Positions 1 through 12,463 of a DNA stretch of 64,000 nucleotides are shown here, piece by piece. The stretch is from Rostratula benghalensis (taxonomy: Eukaryota; Chordata; Aves; Charadriiformes; Rostratulidae), in assembly GCA_013399305.1 (NCBI GenBank), contig VXAI01000019.1, positions 1,579,034-1,643,033 of the forward strand, given 5' to 3'. Positions within the stretch are counted from its first letter, which is position 1, and each line of letters begins with the position of its first letter. A program made the translations under genes and the position numbers. Under the pieces are notes generated by a model, which saw nothing but the letters and a program-made list of their open reading frames with translations, did not search any database and was not told where the DNA came from.

Positions 1-3000
1 AGAGGAGGGTGGGTTTAAGAATTATTATTCAGCATTGCATATTTTCATAGTGACAGTTGGTTTGCCTGGGTCACTTAAAAATCTACCTTTCTCACTAATA
101 TTAGGTGCTTTGTACTGATGACGCAGAAGATGGCATTAGAGAAAACAAAGAGTACAGCAGCTTGCTTATTCTTCTATCTTAATAAAAAGTGTGGATTTTA
201 AAAAAAATATAAGCAAATAATTTAAAATTTTCCCAATTCTTTTCAGTTTGAAATTGTGTCTAAGAATAAATGCATTTCTGACAGACTTCCACTTGAATTT
301 CAGCAGTTTAGACTTCTCGTTCTCAATGCCAGAACCAGAACTTCCACTACTTAGAGTAAATGGGGATAGCTTTAATCTGGGTATAGACAGACACAGAAGA
401 TGTCAAATATAACAGAAATATTTTATGCTTTGCTATAAACTGTATATGTTATTCCAAATTAAAAAAAAAGAAAAAGATTAAATATAATTTCTGTTGTATG
501 AAAGGTAAATGTGCTGCCCTAAGACAAGAAGAGACTAGGGATGATGGATTATCATTTTAATAGCATCTAAGGTACCAAAGGGACTTGCAATGGAGAGCAA
601 ACCAAACCAGTGCCAAAATTTGGGCGGTTGTATAGTCTAGAGGTCCAAGCTTCTAAACCTTGTTTCTAACATCATTCCCATCCAAGGCAGCTGTCATAAC
701 TAAAGGGTTTGTATGGCAAATATAAAAAATACTAATGATTTAATGCTTTTAATTTAGTCATTTTGATTCAATATAGGGGGAAAGGGTGAGGAAGATGGCT
801 GGAGAGAAGTAAACGAGGTGGGGGTGTGCAGTATGCAGGACTTTCCACCTTCAGGGTCAGTCAAATCACCGAGCTGATTTGCAACACTGAGCTTTCTGTT
901 ATAGGAAAATAAAAGATAGTGAGGGAAGTGCCTTTAATGTTAATAACATACCAGTTTCTGTACAGGCAAAGGGCATTAGGAAGAAGCAATGTAGTTGAGA
1001 GTCGACAGAAAGTGAGCAGACCCTTACACTAATGCCTATGGGCAAGACAGAAATGTTCATAAATATTCTCCACGTTAGCTCTGAGAGGAATGAGAAATCA
1101 AACAAGGAGCCAGACTGGACAAAAAAAGAGGGTAATTTGCCTTCTGCAAAAGGAAAAGTACAGATAAAGCTGTTCTGCTAGAAATTTCATCACTTCTCAA
1201 GATAACGTGCTCTAATTATTGAACCACAGTGTGACCCAAGCAGGGAAAATTGGCTAATTCTTATTGGATTGAACTAAGCTTCCAATATTGCTATAAAACT
1301 CTACAGTTAATGGCCTATCCTTGCCATTGTATATGCTGCTTGAGATGTAGCTCTTTGATCTGTTTAGATGTCTGGTGCTTGTTTCCTGCTTCCTTTTGTG
1401 GTGTACTTCAATCAAGAAATATCAGGTTTTCTGAGGTGTAGTTCCAGCTCTCAAAGTGTTTATGTCCAAGTTCAGAAGAACCTGGGTATAAAGAATATTC
1501 TTTTATAGCAGTTAGAACCTGCTACCTGGAGAGACAAAGCATCCTGGTTTCACTGGGCTGGAGGCTTGACAGGAGCCGAGGAGAAACCACCTTTCATAAT
1601 GGCTGTAGCCCGCCTTTGCAAAACTCTGTGACTTCCACTCTGTTGTGAAGTAATCATAGGGATTTCTGCCTCCCACTGAAACCATGTCCTATATCTAGAC
1701 AGAAATAAGTGCTTCTGCCTCCTTGCCTCCCCTGGGTTCAGCAGTTCAGGTGTGTACAGGGATGCAGGCTTGGGATGAGCCCAGCCTTAATTCCAGCATG
1801 GCTCCAAGATGCTTTGGATCATCAGGACTTAGCAAGTGGATGATATGCTTCTCTGGAGCTAGTTTTCTCCACCTGGAGCCACACAAGGGATCAGGGTTAG
1901 AAGAACAAAGAAGAATGCAGCTTCAGAAATGCCATTTCCAGTGTATAGCACGTCATTCTCACATCATTTTCAGGTAAGCCCTGTATTCCTAGCCCTTTAT
2001 TTACATTTCCTTTTGAGGAGCTAATCTTGGTCAAGAGTACAGCATACAGGCACTAGTGAGAATACTTTTTGTGGTAAAATCTGGAGCAAACATATAGCCA
2101 CGTGTAGCACTGTATGATTCATTTTATTTTTATCCAGTTCACAGAAGCATTTATAGTGACTGCCAACATGCAATTCCCATTTAAACTAAAAGACCTAGTA
2201 CGCTCTGATGTATTTCAAGTAATGTCTGATTTCTTTTCTTATCGTGCTGTAAGGAATGCCATCAGCATTTCTGTTGTATGGCTGTTTCTACCTATGGTTG
2301 CAACCTGTATGAGTAAATACAGGTCCTAATCTTAACCAAAAAAAGATCAATACCTGTTTGAAGAGGAACATAATGAAGACGATCAGTGAGTTTCACAGGG
2401 GACCAATGTTCCTCCTAATCGGTAGTTATCCTAGAAAAGGACAGTATGATAGTGCAATGAATTATATAAGCTGTACTGATGCTTGAGGATCTTTATGCTC
2501 CTTTTAATCTTCTGCTCTACAAATATCTCTTGAACTAAGAAAAAAAAAAAATCAGAAAGTTTCCCAAAAGAATGTTATTACAAAGAGCACGGCCTCTCTG
2601 ACAAGTGCCAAGTGAGTGGCAACAATTCTCACTGCATACATAAAATGTAGCAACGTCTTGCAAAGAATGTGATGATCAAATTCTGTTATAAATTTTAATC
2701 ACCGAAAAATACCGTAGGTGACTGTGCAAAAATAGTTACCTTTATTTGCCTGTACACATCAGCTTTGTGAATTTGGAGAGACAGTGATTATGCCAATACA
2801 TGAGCAACAATACATCCAACTATGAACTTCGGTTAAGTCTGATTTATTTTTGGTGATGAATATTGAAAGTGAGTAATCCAATGCATCATTTGTGACAATA
2901 CAAACAGGTTGATTACGTATGTACTTAGCACTGGGGCCGGCAATTCTGCTGTGGATCCAGTCTTATTATCGGTTTGGGGATGAAGTTTGTTGCATACAAG

Positions 3001-4600
3001 CCCTACTGCATATTTAATGAGAGATGGAATCCCCTTGGACCAATTAAATTTTTTGTTTACATTCCTGTTAAGGTAAAGTTGTTTCCCAGTTTGGCATTAC
3101 TTACAGCAGTTAGGCAGCTGATGCAGGATTTATTGCTCGTATGTTTTTAAGCAATCATAAATCTAACATATTCGGAGAGCTTTTTCTTAGCAATCCAAAA
3201 TTATATGATCAATTTTTTAAGCTGCTACACGTTACTGACTATTAGATCCAAACCCACACTCTTTCTGGCACTAGAGTTTACGATGTTTGACATTTTGAAT
3301 GGAATATAAATTAACTTTATTAACTTACTTTGGTTTGTGTTGTCTTAAATTTGGCTTAAGACAACACAAGTAGGGGCTTAAGTATGGGCTGTGAAAGGAT
3401 AGACTGCTTTTTAGTACATCTAGGGAAAAAGGTGCGGTGGTGGGGACAAGTAGAATGCCACAGAAGGATATAATCTTGCAGAAGATGTTACCTCCAGTGA
3501 AGTTACACCAACATTGAAGTTGACCTGCAATTTTCACTCCACTCTGAATAATTTAAAGAAAGGAGAACTTTACAACTTTCATTTCCTTCCTGTTACAGAA
3601 ACTTCACAAAATTATAAAACTGTATAGTGAGGGTTTCTTTATCCCTTATCCATTTGGGGGAGTAAATTAATTCATATGGCTCAGCTGACACTGCTTGTGC
3701 CTTTGAAGGCAGAAACCACAGGTTTTGTAGCTAATGCTATTAAAACAACACCTGACTCTTCACTCCTGATAAGGATCTTCATAACAGGGAGTTACTGGAA
3801 GGAAAGGAGGCAGGTAACTAATGGGATGGGAAGGATTGAGGTACTTTCACTTACATGTCTGAAATTGTCAACAAATGCTGAATGTGAAAGAATTCTATGT
3901 AAAATCATGCCCAGGATTAGCACATTTTGAACGTGGATAAAAAGTGTCTACTTCATAGACTCTTGTTGTCCGTGATAGTCTTGCCTTTGAAGAAGGGAAA
4001 ATGAAGGTGAAATGAAGTAGTGGTGGGGATTTAATTTGTTTATGTGTTTTCGTCTGAATTGTTTCATTCCAAATGAGTACATTAAGTACTGGTGTTAACT
4101 ACCACTCTTTAGGAGGAGTACAGTTCATATCTTCTTTTATTAAAATGCAATGGCTATATAACAGTCCCATATATTATTGTTTTCATTTTCATCAGTATTA
4201 GAAAGGTTTAGGTGTATTGGAGGATAAAGAAATCACATCCAACTTCAAATAGAGTGGCCAAAATGAAGCATTATCTTGACAAAAAAATCTCAAATCCCTG
4301 GACTTGAATCTGGATGTCAGAGAGGTATGGAGACAGCATCAGCCACTTTCTGTAAATTCCACCCTTCCAGTTTAATTAACATCCATATTTTATTTGGCTT
4401 CAAAGGCATTTAATCAGGTGCAACTTGAATATTGTAGCTACAGCTTCCAAGAGACAGCAGAATATCTAGTTCTGCTTTTTCTGGGGTCTAAGATCTACTT
4501 GCCCTTATTGAAATGACAACAGGATCATACCTCATATTAGATAATTCCCTGGCAGGGAGTGATGAAGATTAAAATTAAGTTTTAGTCCATAATTCTTTTC
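1..4600. other. Gene-free AT-rich DNA, no recognised element
   Basis: I see no gene or recognisable interspersed repeat here. Open frames are all under 90 codons, lack similarity to any family I know and lie in ordinary AT-rich sequence. Short A runs occur near 460 and 2540. The frames near 1723-1977 and 3676-3930 have no convincing splice sites or domain content and are treated as chance. This could be intron or intergenic DNA. Confidence 0.6.
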
Positions 4601-5158
4601 CTCACTGGGGCTGGTCTGGCTGGGATGGAGTTAACTCTCTTTATAGCGGTCTCTATGGTGCTGTGGTTTTGATTTGTGACTCAAATGGTGCTGCTAAGAC
4701 GTTGATGGTTTAGCTATTGCCAAACAGTGCTTGCACAGTGTCAAAGCTTTCTCTGCTTCTTGCGCTGCCCTCCCTTACCCCCTGGCAATAAGAAGGGTGA
4801 GTAAGAGTTTAGGAGGGGCCACTGCCAGGACAGCTGACCTTAACTTACCAGAGGGATGTTCCATGCCATGTAACATCATGCTCATAGTAGAAACTGGTGG
4901 GACAGACTTTCCAAGGTGGCCATTGTCTGGAGACTGGCTGGGCATTGGTCTGCTTGTGAGAGGAGTGAGAGATTGCATTTGCACCGCCCTTTTGCAGGTT
5001 CTGGGGGTATTTCCTTCATTTATTAAAGTGTTGTTACCTCAACCCATGGGCTTTTCTTGCTTTTGCTCTTCCAGTTCTTTCCCCCATCCTGCTGGGGGCA
5101 GCAAGTGAATGAGTGGCTGGGTGTGTGCTCAGCGGCTGGAGGGATTCAACCCATAAGA
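4601..5158 (+). mobile_element. Solo LTR of an avian endogenous retrovirus (degenerate)
   Basis: A block of about 550 bp, richer in GC than its surroundings, has the order of motifs I know from a common bird LTR. The left part contains ggctgggatggagttaa near 4618. A middle part reads as the usual 'gacagctgac' segment near 4829, followed by an imperfect 'catcatgctca' element near 4873. An ATTAAA poly(A)-type signal at 5022-5027 is followed by the 'cctcaaccca' stretch near 5037. The right end has a C/G-rich 'cccccatcctgctgggggca' stretch near 5081 and terminates near 'attcaaccca'. No gag, pol or env remnant lies on either side, so this is a solo LTR left by recombination between two LTRs. CTCACT occurs at 4601-4606 and again at 5159-5164, a possible target-site duplication, although the LTR ends are too decayed to prove it. 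The 125-codon frame at 4731-5108 is inside the LTR and is not a gene. I recall this type as ERVL-like, but the class is uncertain. Confidence 0.72.
5022..5027 (+). promoter_or_regulatory. Poly(A)-type signal ATTAAA inside the LTR
   Basis: ATTAAA sits in the right third of the solo LTR, where retroviral LTRs carry the signal that ends the R region. It supports the plus orientation of the LTR. Nothing shows whether it is still used. Confidence 0.45.
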
Positions 5159-6544
5159 CTCACTTAGAGCCTTGTTTTTCATAAACTCCCCGAGTTTGCA
5201 CTGCATTTAACTTGAAAATATTTTAGTGAAGGTAGACCAGTATGATGAATGCTACTGGAATTCTGCACTGTTACCATCCATTTTATTACTAATATTTATG
5301 TTTGGCATAATGTCAATGTAGCCCAGGGGCAGAAAGAGCAGCGAGAACTCTTCTAAAAGCATTTCTAGCTCCTGAAGATAACCAAATAATCGTGGACAGG
5401 CATACAGAACACATCCAGCCACTCCTGGGGGCGAACTCACAAAGTATAAAATTGATGATTTTTTTTTTTTTTCTTCCCCAAAACAAATGTCAGGAGTATA
5501 TTGGAAAAAATAATGAAATGCAGACCACGCTTCCCAAGGTGGCTTTTTAATTGCATACTTTTATTTCTTTGTCATTGACTACATCATCAGTTTTCTGTGT
5601 ATGGCACGTTAAAGTGCTGCACAATGCCAGTTCAACAGAGACAATTATTACTTAGAACTTGTAAATTCAGGTGGCTTCTCATATTAAATTATAAAAAACT
5701 AGGACAATGCCTGGACAAATGTTACAAGATTTACCTATTTACCTAAATTTATTCATCTCCTTTATGTTTTGTTTTGTTTGTGGGTTTTTTGGGTTTTTTT
5801 TGTAGCTAAACTTTGTCCATGTATAAATGTAGTCACATTACTCAACCGAGAAACTAATTCAGAAAATCAATTCCGTAGTCCATGTCATAGTATTCTTGCT
5901 TTTTTGGGTTTTTGCTTGTATTCTACGTTATTGTGCTTAAAACATGAAGGATATGGTGAAAATAACCCAATGTGTACAGGGCTTAGAACTCAAACAGCCT
6001 TTATCACTTTATTGTCACGTGTTTTACTTTGAGATAGTAAATAGCAAGTAAAACAAAGTTACATTAAATAATGTAGACCGTATATGTGATATCAAATACA
6101 CTTAAAGTTTTTGAATTCTTGCAGTATATTGATACACCTACACATCAATTTCAAAATTACTGTTGAATCAATGCAACATTTTAAAAGATGTTGTGATAAA
6201 GAACCATAGCAGCTCAGGGCATTTCTGTCCAAGTTGTTTTCCATTAAAGGTATTGTTTGATATCATTCATCTTCAACATGTTGTGTTTCCTTTGGGCTTC
6301 TATTACTATACCTGCTATGTCAGTCCCATTGTAGCAATGACAGTGATTTATCAAGCACATTAAATCTGCAGTATCTCTGGTAAGAAAAGCTAGTTTTTCA
6401 AATATGAAATCTCAGATGTGTCACATTTAACCTGCCCTGAACTCCTGAAGCAACTCTGTGCTGCTTTTAAAAAATATCAAATTTGATTTTATTAGCAAAG
6501 TTTTTACCTTAGTGTGAAATAGAGACCATCATCAGCTGCTGAAG
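5159..6544. other. Gene-free stretch with T-rich low complexity
   Basis: No gene is recognised. There is a run of 14 T at 5459-5472 and a T/G low-complexity patch at about 5766-5803. The remaining sequence is unremarkable AT-rich DNA with frames below 90 codons. Confidence 0.6.
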
Positions 6545-6860
6545 TAAGAGGTGTCATAGAAACATAAGAATTACTTATACAGGGAAAGCCAACTCATCCC
6601 AAAGAGTCTGTCCCTCTTAAGCTTATCTTACCCCTTACCCTCTGATATGTCACTGTCTCCTTCAATTTTCTCTCACCATAAAAATGTCTAGCTGTCTCTT
6701 AAGATGATTTCTGCCATTTGCCTCCCTGGGCACAGTGTGCCAGGCTGAGCAGGTTAGCTTGTGTTACTTTGTCAAGCCAATTCCTAATTTAGAGCTATCT
6801 ACTAGATCATCTTGAAGTCTTCCCTTTTTCTGTGATCACTAATGTTGACACATCTAAGAG
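6545..6860 (-). mobile_element. Old CR1-like LINE remnant, 3' portion, antisense
   Basis: The stretch starts with 'agaaacataagaa' near 6556, then a degenerate 'atacagggaaagcc' segment. This resembles the 3' end of reptile and bird CR1-type LINEs read in antisense. Further in, 'ctagctgtctcttaagatga' near 6689 and 'cctccctgggcacagtgtg' near 6722 match the segment of the same consensus that lies further inside the 3' region. The part at 6771-6855, with 'ctagatcatcttgaagtc', may be a later piece of the same element. No reading frame survives. The match is from memory of the family consensus and is strongly diverged, so the boundaries are approximate. An unrelated old amniote repeat is the main alternative. 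Confidence 0.45.
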
Positions 6861-9814
6861 AGCGCGGAGAGGAACATGAAAGACTACAAGAAGATGCTAA
6901 AGGAAAGATGAGAAGAGCAGGGTGCATTTAGCTTTGTCAGGTATAAATGAATAGATGTAAGATGACAGACACTCAAAGTACAAGTGTAAGGAGTTATGGG
7001 ATTTTTTTCAGGTTGGTCAGAAGGAAGTAATGTTCCATCAACATTCATGGAATAACTGTATGTGACGGATGTTTTTATAATGGTATATATAAAGTTGTCA
7101 AGTGTTTTCCAAACACATTAAGAAAGAAAAGTTTCTGTTCTGAAGGGCTTGAAAACTAAGGTGGACATTTTCAGAAGTATGGGCGAGAATGAGTCACCAG
7201 CACCTATAGGCTTTCTTCTACTATATGATGTGGGGAGTATCTGTCTTTCTGGAAGTCTTTTCCTTCTCCTAGCCCTTCTTTCCACATGCAATAGATTAAG
7301 ATTGATGAAAAGGAACACAGCTAAATGAATAGTGACTGAACTAGATATACATAATGTCTTAGTTGTGTGTATAAGAAAGCATGTTTAGAAAAATAAATCA
7401 CCTTTCTTTCACATACAGGTGTGTAAGAGCTCCTCACTAGATTCTTTGTTTTAGAGTCAATATGACGTCTTTTTTGTGGGGGTGATTTGACTCCCTCTTT
7501 GAAGCAAATATACTAAGCTACCTTTTAAAATTGTTATAATATTTTTCAACAGTGCAATCTATAATTTATAGATAGTAGTATAAAAACTTGGTGCTGGGTT
7601 GATACATATGGATGACTTTCAGCCTCTAATAATATATCGTATCTCTTTAAAGATATTTTATATCTTTAGAGGTAAAAAGATATTTAATAAAATAGAAAGA
7701 TACACAGGTTTAGCTTTAAACCTAAAGTTGCTTTATCCCACTCGTAAGTAACCTCACTCAGAGCCGAATCTTCATTGTATTTGTGTCGATTGCAAAGCTC
7801 CCTGTACCTGCAATATAATAATACAGACCCAATGGATATAGCCTTTAGGTAAGTTATCAGCCACTCCTGTTAGGCATGGCTATGGCTTTCCGTGTAAGAT
7901 TGTATGCCAGTGGGCTGAACAACCAGCCGAGGAAGATGAATCATCTTCTCAGCAGTGCCAGAGTTTCAGTCCCTGTCCTCAGGGCTTTCTGTTATTGATT
8001 TATAAAACAAAATTTTTCAAACAAAAAAAACCCAACAAACCCAAGCCACTTGAAACAGCCAGAAAATTTCCAGCTTCATCCCAACTATTTCTGACCTCCA
8101 GGCGGGGCAATAAGGTGGAAATCCTGGCTGCTACCACCTCGCCTTTAGTAATTCTGCAACGAGTTCCATGTTAAACTCTCTACAAGCGGGGGATTGGGAA
8201 ATTCTTCAGTTTCTGTGGAACGCTTAATAGTATTAGTTTCATACTATCACATATGATGAGAAATGGAAGACACAGTCAGGTTTTGCAGCTTGTTTTGTTT
8301 GCTGCTCTATTTAAAAACACTGAATTGTTGTTTATAGTTATCTGGGCCAAATAGTGAGAATATTCGGCTACTGAGTTGTTTCACCGTGCCAGCTCAACAG
8401 CTTGTGAGCAGTGGCTTGGATTTTTGTTTTCTTCATCTTAAATCCTTTCCCTGCAGTCCTTAGATTGCTAGTGGAAGGTGGTGATGAGGAACAAAATGTT
8501 CCTTATTAACTCTTTCATGAGATTTTCCCTGAAGTAAGTAAGGCCCAGGTTAGAAATGAAGGCAAGAGATGAGGATAGAGAACCACTGTATTGGACCTTA
8601 GAGGCTGGATGGAAACATCCAGCATCATGCACCATCCCAGCTTCCCTTGAATTCTCTACTAATCTTCTTCTTGCTACTATTTTCCAATTAGATAACATTA
8701 CAGCAACACACACTTTTAGAATATACAGTTTCAGTGGTGTCCTTCATAACCTGCCTGACCTTTGAGAATAATGTCTAGATTTTTCGGAGAATTAAAGCAC
8801 ATGCTAGCTTGCATGGAGGTCTAATTCTGTGGGGTTTTTTGACTGATTGAGGAAAGCTTGTTTGATTTAATAAAAGCTATGCTCACAGGTTCAGGGCTCT
8901 GAGAACTAAAACCGGAATGGCTCTTTTACCATCCCGTCTTCTTGTGCAGTTCTATTTACGTAATTTCTTACTCAGCATATAGTTTATGGCTGTTTTACCA
9001 ATTCTTCCGATTCGATTAACCTATTAATGCAGAAAAACTCTACAGATTAATTGATTGGTTTTACACAAAACACAAATTCAAATATCAAGTGTTAAGGAGA
9101 GAAAATTAAACAAGTAAAATCCTGGCTGTTACAGTTAAGGAATAAAACCCTCCCATGAAGAGTGTCTTCTCTGCCAGTATGATTCTCCCATGTTTGTAGT
9201 TTTCTTCCAGAAATTTCATTTTGATTTGGGAAAGGAGCAGTTCTGATGTGATGGGAGCAGAACTAAGTTTTTGCCGAATTTTTCTTCTGATGAATAAACC
9301 CCAAGTTATCTGATGCTGTGGCTTTATGCATGATTTGGTTAGGTCAGACTGTCCCAGTATCTCCTCAAACACAGCGATCAGACAGTTGCCAGCTTAGAAA
9401 TATTATGTAGTAAAACCAATGTAAATTTCATAGCGCAGAGTAACTGCTACAAATTTTCTCCTTAAGTGGGAACGACACCGAGCTCAACAGCAGGAATGCA
9501 ACCACCACATACAATCTGTGCTCCCAGTAGAAAAGGTTCCTCAAGGTTACATAAGGACTGATGTGTAGCTTCAAATATGAATGCATTTCCTTATCTCCTG
9601 CGTATCAGAGAGAGCAGCTGTCTTTGTAAGAATGAACGTTAATTCACATTTCTTTAAGCCTATTGGGCATCTCTATCAATACACGTTCATATTTGTCTCC
9701 AGTTGCTTTCAGAGAGTGAATTCCTATTAAGTTGAAGTATGTTTTGTCTCCAACTGTAGACATTGCCTTTTGTAAGGGTGACTATATCCTGTTTGTTTTT
9801 GTTTTCTTTACTCT
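6861..9814. other. Gene-free stretch, one imperfect hairpin
   Basis: No gene or interspersed repeat is recognised. An imperfect inverted repeat lies at 7642-7672. An A-rich patch occurs near 8019-8042. Frames on both strands near 8468-8765 overlap each other and look like chance. Everything else appears to be ordinary AT-rich non-coding DNA. Confidence 0.55.
7642..7672. repeat. Imperfect inverted repeat (hairpin)
   Basis: The left arm 'tctctttaaagata' (7642-7655) pairs with the right arm 'tatctttagagg' (7661-7672) apart from an indel and end mismatches. The loop is about 5 nt. The arms are AT-rich, so chance is plausible. Confidence 0.5.
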
Positions 9815-10265
9815 AACCAAGGTTTCAAGGTTTTTTTGAGATTGATCTTTCCTTCTTCATGCTGAGTGCATTTAATGATTCTGTAATATCAGTTGATTTT
9901 GTCCATACCCGTTCATTTCTTCTGCTAGGATCCTTAATGAAAATATTTTAAAATATTGAGTCCCTTATTTATCTTGTAGAAACTCCACTAATAATCTTTT
10001 AGACAATAAACTGTCATTGTTTCTTGGGTTCTTCATCGATCTTTCAATTTCTCCATTCTCTTTTCACCGTCATCAATTATTTCTTATAAGTCAAATGAAT
10101 TTCCTTATGGAAAAATTAAGGAAAGTTATTAGTGTGTCATTATCTTAATTTGTTAAAACTATGCTGTGTTCAGTTGTTGTTGTATTCAGTTTTTCATTTG
10201 TGTCCAGGTTCCATGTTACTCTTCTTCAAGCCTTTTTGAAATCCTTTAATAACTTTTGTGAAGGT
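9815..10265 (-). mobile_element. Old CR1-like LINE remnant, reverse-transcriptase region, antisense
   Basis: The order of segments matches the antisense strand of a CR1 ORF2 reverse transcriptase. 'gtttttttgagattgatctt' near 9828 corresponds to the part before the active site. 'gtaatatcagttgattttgt' near 9883 sits where the YADD-type active-site region should be. 'ccttaatgaaaatatttta' near 9932 and 'aaactccactaataatc' near 9980 correspond to the G-P-x-L-F-N-I-F and following Q-G region. 'caagcctttttgaaatcc' near 10228 corresponds to the K-A-F-D segment. No frame is open and the copy is very diverged, so this is an ancient insertion. The 5' part of the element may continue into the pyrimidine-rich DNA downstream, but I cannot align it. 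Confidence 0.55.
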
Positions 10266-12070
10266 ATGTACAATGGGAAATGCCGAGGACATCTTACTTT
10301 CTTTGTTACTATGGGTACTTTCTATCTTTGCTGTTCTCTATGGCTGTGACTAACCTCAAATGAATAATCTGGTCTAATCTAATTCTAGTCTAATCATGAA
10401 TCATAAAACAGATTAAAAAAAAAAAAAAAGATATGCTATGTGACTCCAAGTATCCTGGACTAACTTTTCTGGGGTAGGATTATCCATTCTTCTCAAATCG
10501 TGTGCACTTTATAGGGATAAACTCCATCTCCATAGTCATTCATATATCTATTTGGTTTTGCTTTCATGGCCAATAATGTCTTTGTAACCTGAACACTTAA
10601 GCCAAATATTAATTCAGTTTGGGAATCACACACTAGCTCTTCTCTCACATATCATTGTTTAGTCACCTCCATCTTCTGCCCCCAGGAGCACGTTGTCTTT
10701 AATATTCTTTACAGTTCTTGACTTCTAGTTTGACATACTTTTCTTTGCTGATCCTCCCTTCTTTTCCCACTCCTCTCAGATACTATATATAGTTTGAATA
10801 TCTATCTTGAGGTGTTCATGCTGGTAAGTGTAGTCTTTTTTCTCCAAGGATTTCTCTGTCTTTTTCTGAGATGTAGATCCTGCATATTTATAGTACCTTC
10901 AACTGAAATAAATTCTTTGCTTCTGTCATAATTCTGTCCCTCAGCAGTTTACTTGATCTCCCCCAACCTGGTTGTTTTATTTTTTTTCCTCCAAGACTGC
11001 CATTTCAAGATGAAAAGTGCCTTATTTATTATATTTATTTACATTTAACTTGTGATCTTCCAACTTTGGTTATTTTGTAACACCAGCTGTATCTTAACTG
11101 CTTACCAAAACTAAGTTTAAAATAACATTTCCTCTTTTGTACTCTTTTTAATGAAGAAATCGTTCAACTACCATCTCCATGACTAACAGATGCTATGAAT
11201 ATTGGCTTCATTTATTTGTCAGTCTACCTCCAGTAGCTCTGGAGATTATCATAGATGTATAACTATTAGTAATATATTTCTCTTTAGAAACTCCATTAAT
11301 ATCTCTATCCTTATCTATACAATCCCTTATCCATATCTGACCCAATCCCACCCAGTATCCTACCTGTAATTCATCTCTTATCATATTTCCCCACATGATT
11401 TTGACTCCAAAAGGTTGTGCTTTATGCCTCTCATATCTTCTTCTTTCCTAAAGCTTTTCATATCCTCAAGATACAATCACCTTATGTCTTTATTTCTCTC
11501 TGTCCTGAACAATGCATATCTTTTTCTACCTTTGTTCCTGCCACAGCTGCTGTTCTAATATGCTTCTCTTACCTGGAGAATATTATTTCTCAGGTCCTGC
11601 ACCAACAATTCTTATTCCTTGGTTTTGCACTGAGACTGCTGGCATTAATATATAGCATTTCAATTACTTTTTACTGACCAGAAACTAATTTCCTTAGCTG
11701 GATTAATCTTTCACTATCAGTTTCAGGTAACTGGCTACAGCTCTCCGCTGTATGAGTACCTTCTGCTTTCCATCTATTCTCCTGACCACTGATAATCTTT
11801 TATCCATTGCTGTGCTTTATCTATCTGATTTCCTTCTCCCTGTATATTAAAACTACAAGATGTGTAGAAAGGTTTGTAAAATAGAATATTAACCCCTTAG
11901 AGGGGAAATATCTATTTTTATTTAGTTTAAAAGTCATCACAAAATTGGCATTAAAGGCTATGGACTGGATGACACTAGAGGGAAAGGAGGAGATGTAATG
12001 TAGCCATAAACCTGATTTCTTTTACTCAAAAACATCTATTAGTGCAAAATTATAAACTTGAGAAGCTATT
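10266..12070. other. Pyrimidine-rich gene-free stretch
   Basis: The plus strand is clearly enriched in T and C, with many 'tcttt', 'ctcctt' and 'ttctc' clusters, to about 11870. A run of 15 A lies at 10415-10429. No gene is recognised. The 86-codon frame at 11417-11677 encodes a hydrophobic product, as expected from pyrimidine-rich DNA, and shows no family signature. The tract could be the purine-rich 5' part of the adjacent antisense LINE, or simply biased intron DNA. Confidence 0.5.
10415..10429 (+). repeat. Poly-A run (15)
   Basis: An uninterrupted run of 15 A in AT-rich DNA. No retroposed sequence is recognised immediately upstream. Confidence 0.9.
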
Positions 12071-12169
12071 GAGCAACCTGGTCTAGTGAAAGGTGACCCT
12101 GACCATAGCAAGGAGAGTTGGAACTCGATGATCTTTAATGACCTTCTAACTCTAACCTTTCTATAATTG
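12071..12169 (+). mobile_element. CR1 LINE 3' tail fragment
   Basis: A fragment of about 100 bp carries the CR1 3' UTR order: 'gagcaacctggtctagtg' at its start, then 'ttggaactcgatgatcttta' near 12118, then a degenerate 'accttctaactctaacc' and 'tctata' end. CR1 copies are typically truncated at the 5' end and finish in short ATTCTATG-like repeats rather than poly-A, which fits. Nothing coding remains. A second tail follows 185 bp downstream in the same orientation. Confidence 0.8.
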
Positions 12170-12353
12170 TTGACCATCATCATTTCACTCTGTTTTCATT
12201 CGCCATGAATTGAATCTGAGCACAATGACAACTAAAGTAGTCTGCTTTCTTTCCTTCAAGTAATACGGAGGGAACTACTTTTATTTCAACTCCTTTTTGA
12301 AATGAAGGTCTGAAATGAAGGATTTGTGGAACATATGAAAGCCGGTTAATGAA

Positions 12354-12463
12354 CGCCAGGCAACCTGGTCTAGCTGGGGGTGTCCCTGTTCAGTGTGGGG
12401 AGGCTGGAGTAGATGAGCTTTGGAGGTCTCTTCCAGCCTGGACCATTGTATTAGTCTATGATA
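12354..12463 (+). mobile_element. CR1 LINE 3' tail fragment
   Basis: Another CR1 3' end of about 110 bp in plus orientation. It has 'gcaacctggtctagctgggg' near 12359, 'ggagtagatgagctttggag' near 12406, 'tctcttccagcctggaccat' near 12427 and a decayed 'tctatgat' end at 12456-12463. The sequence differs from the fragment just upstream, so these are two insertions or a duplicated and then diverged tail. The frame of 63 codons across it is not a gene. Confidence 0.85.

Noticed and set aside
4731..5108. 125-codon open frame
   Set aside because: It lies wholly inside the solo LTR and resembles no retroviral or host protein.
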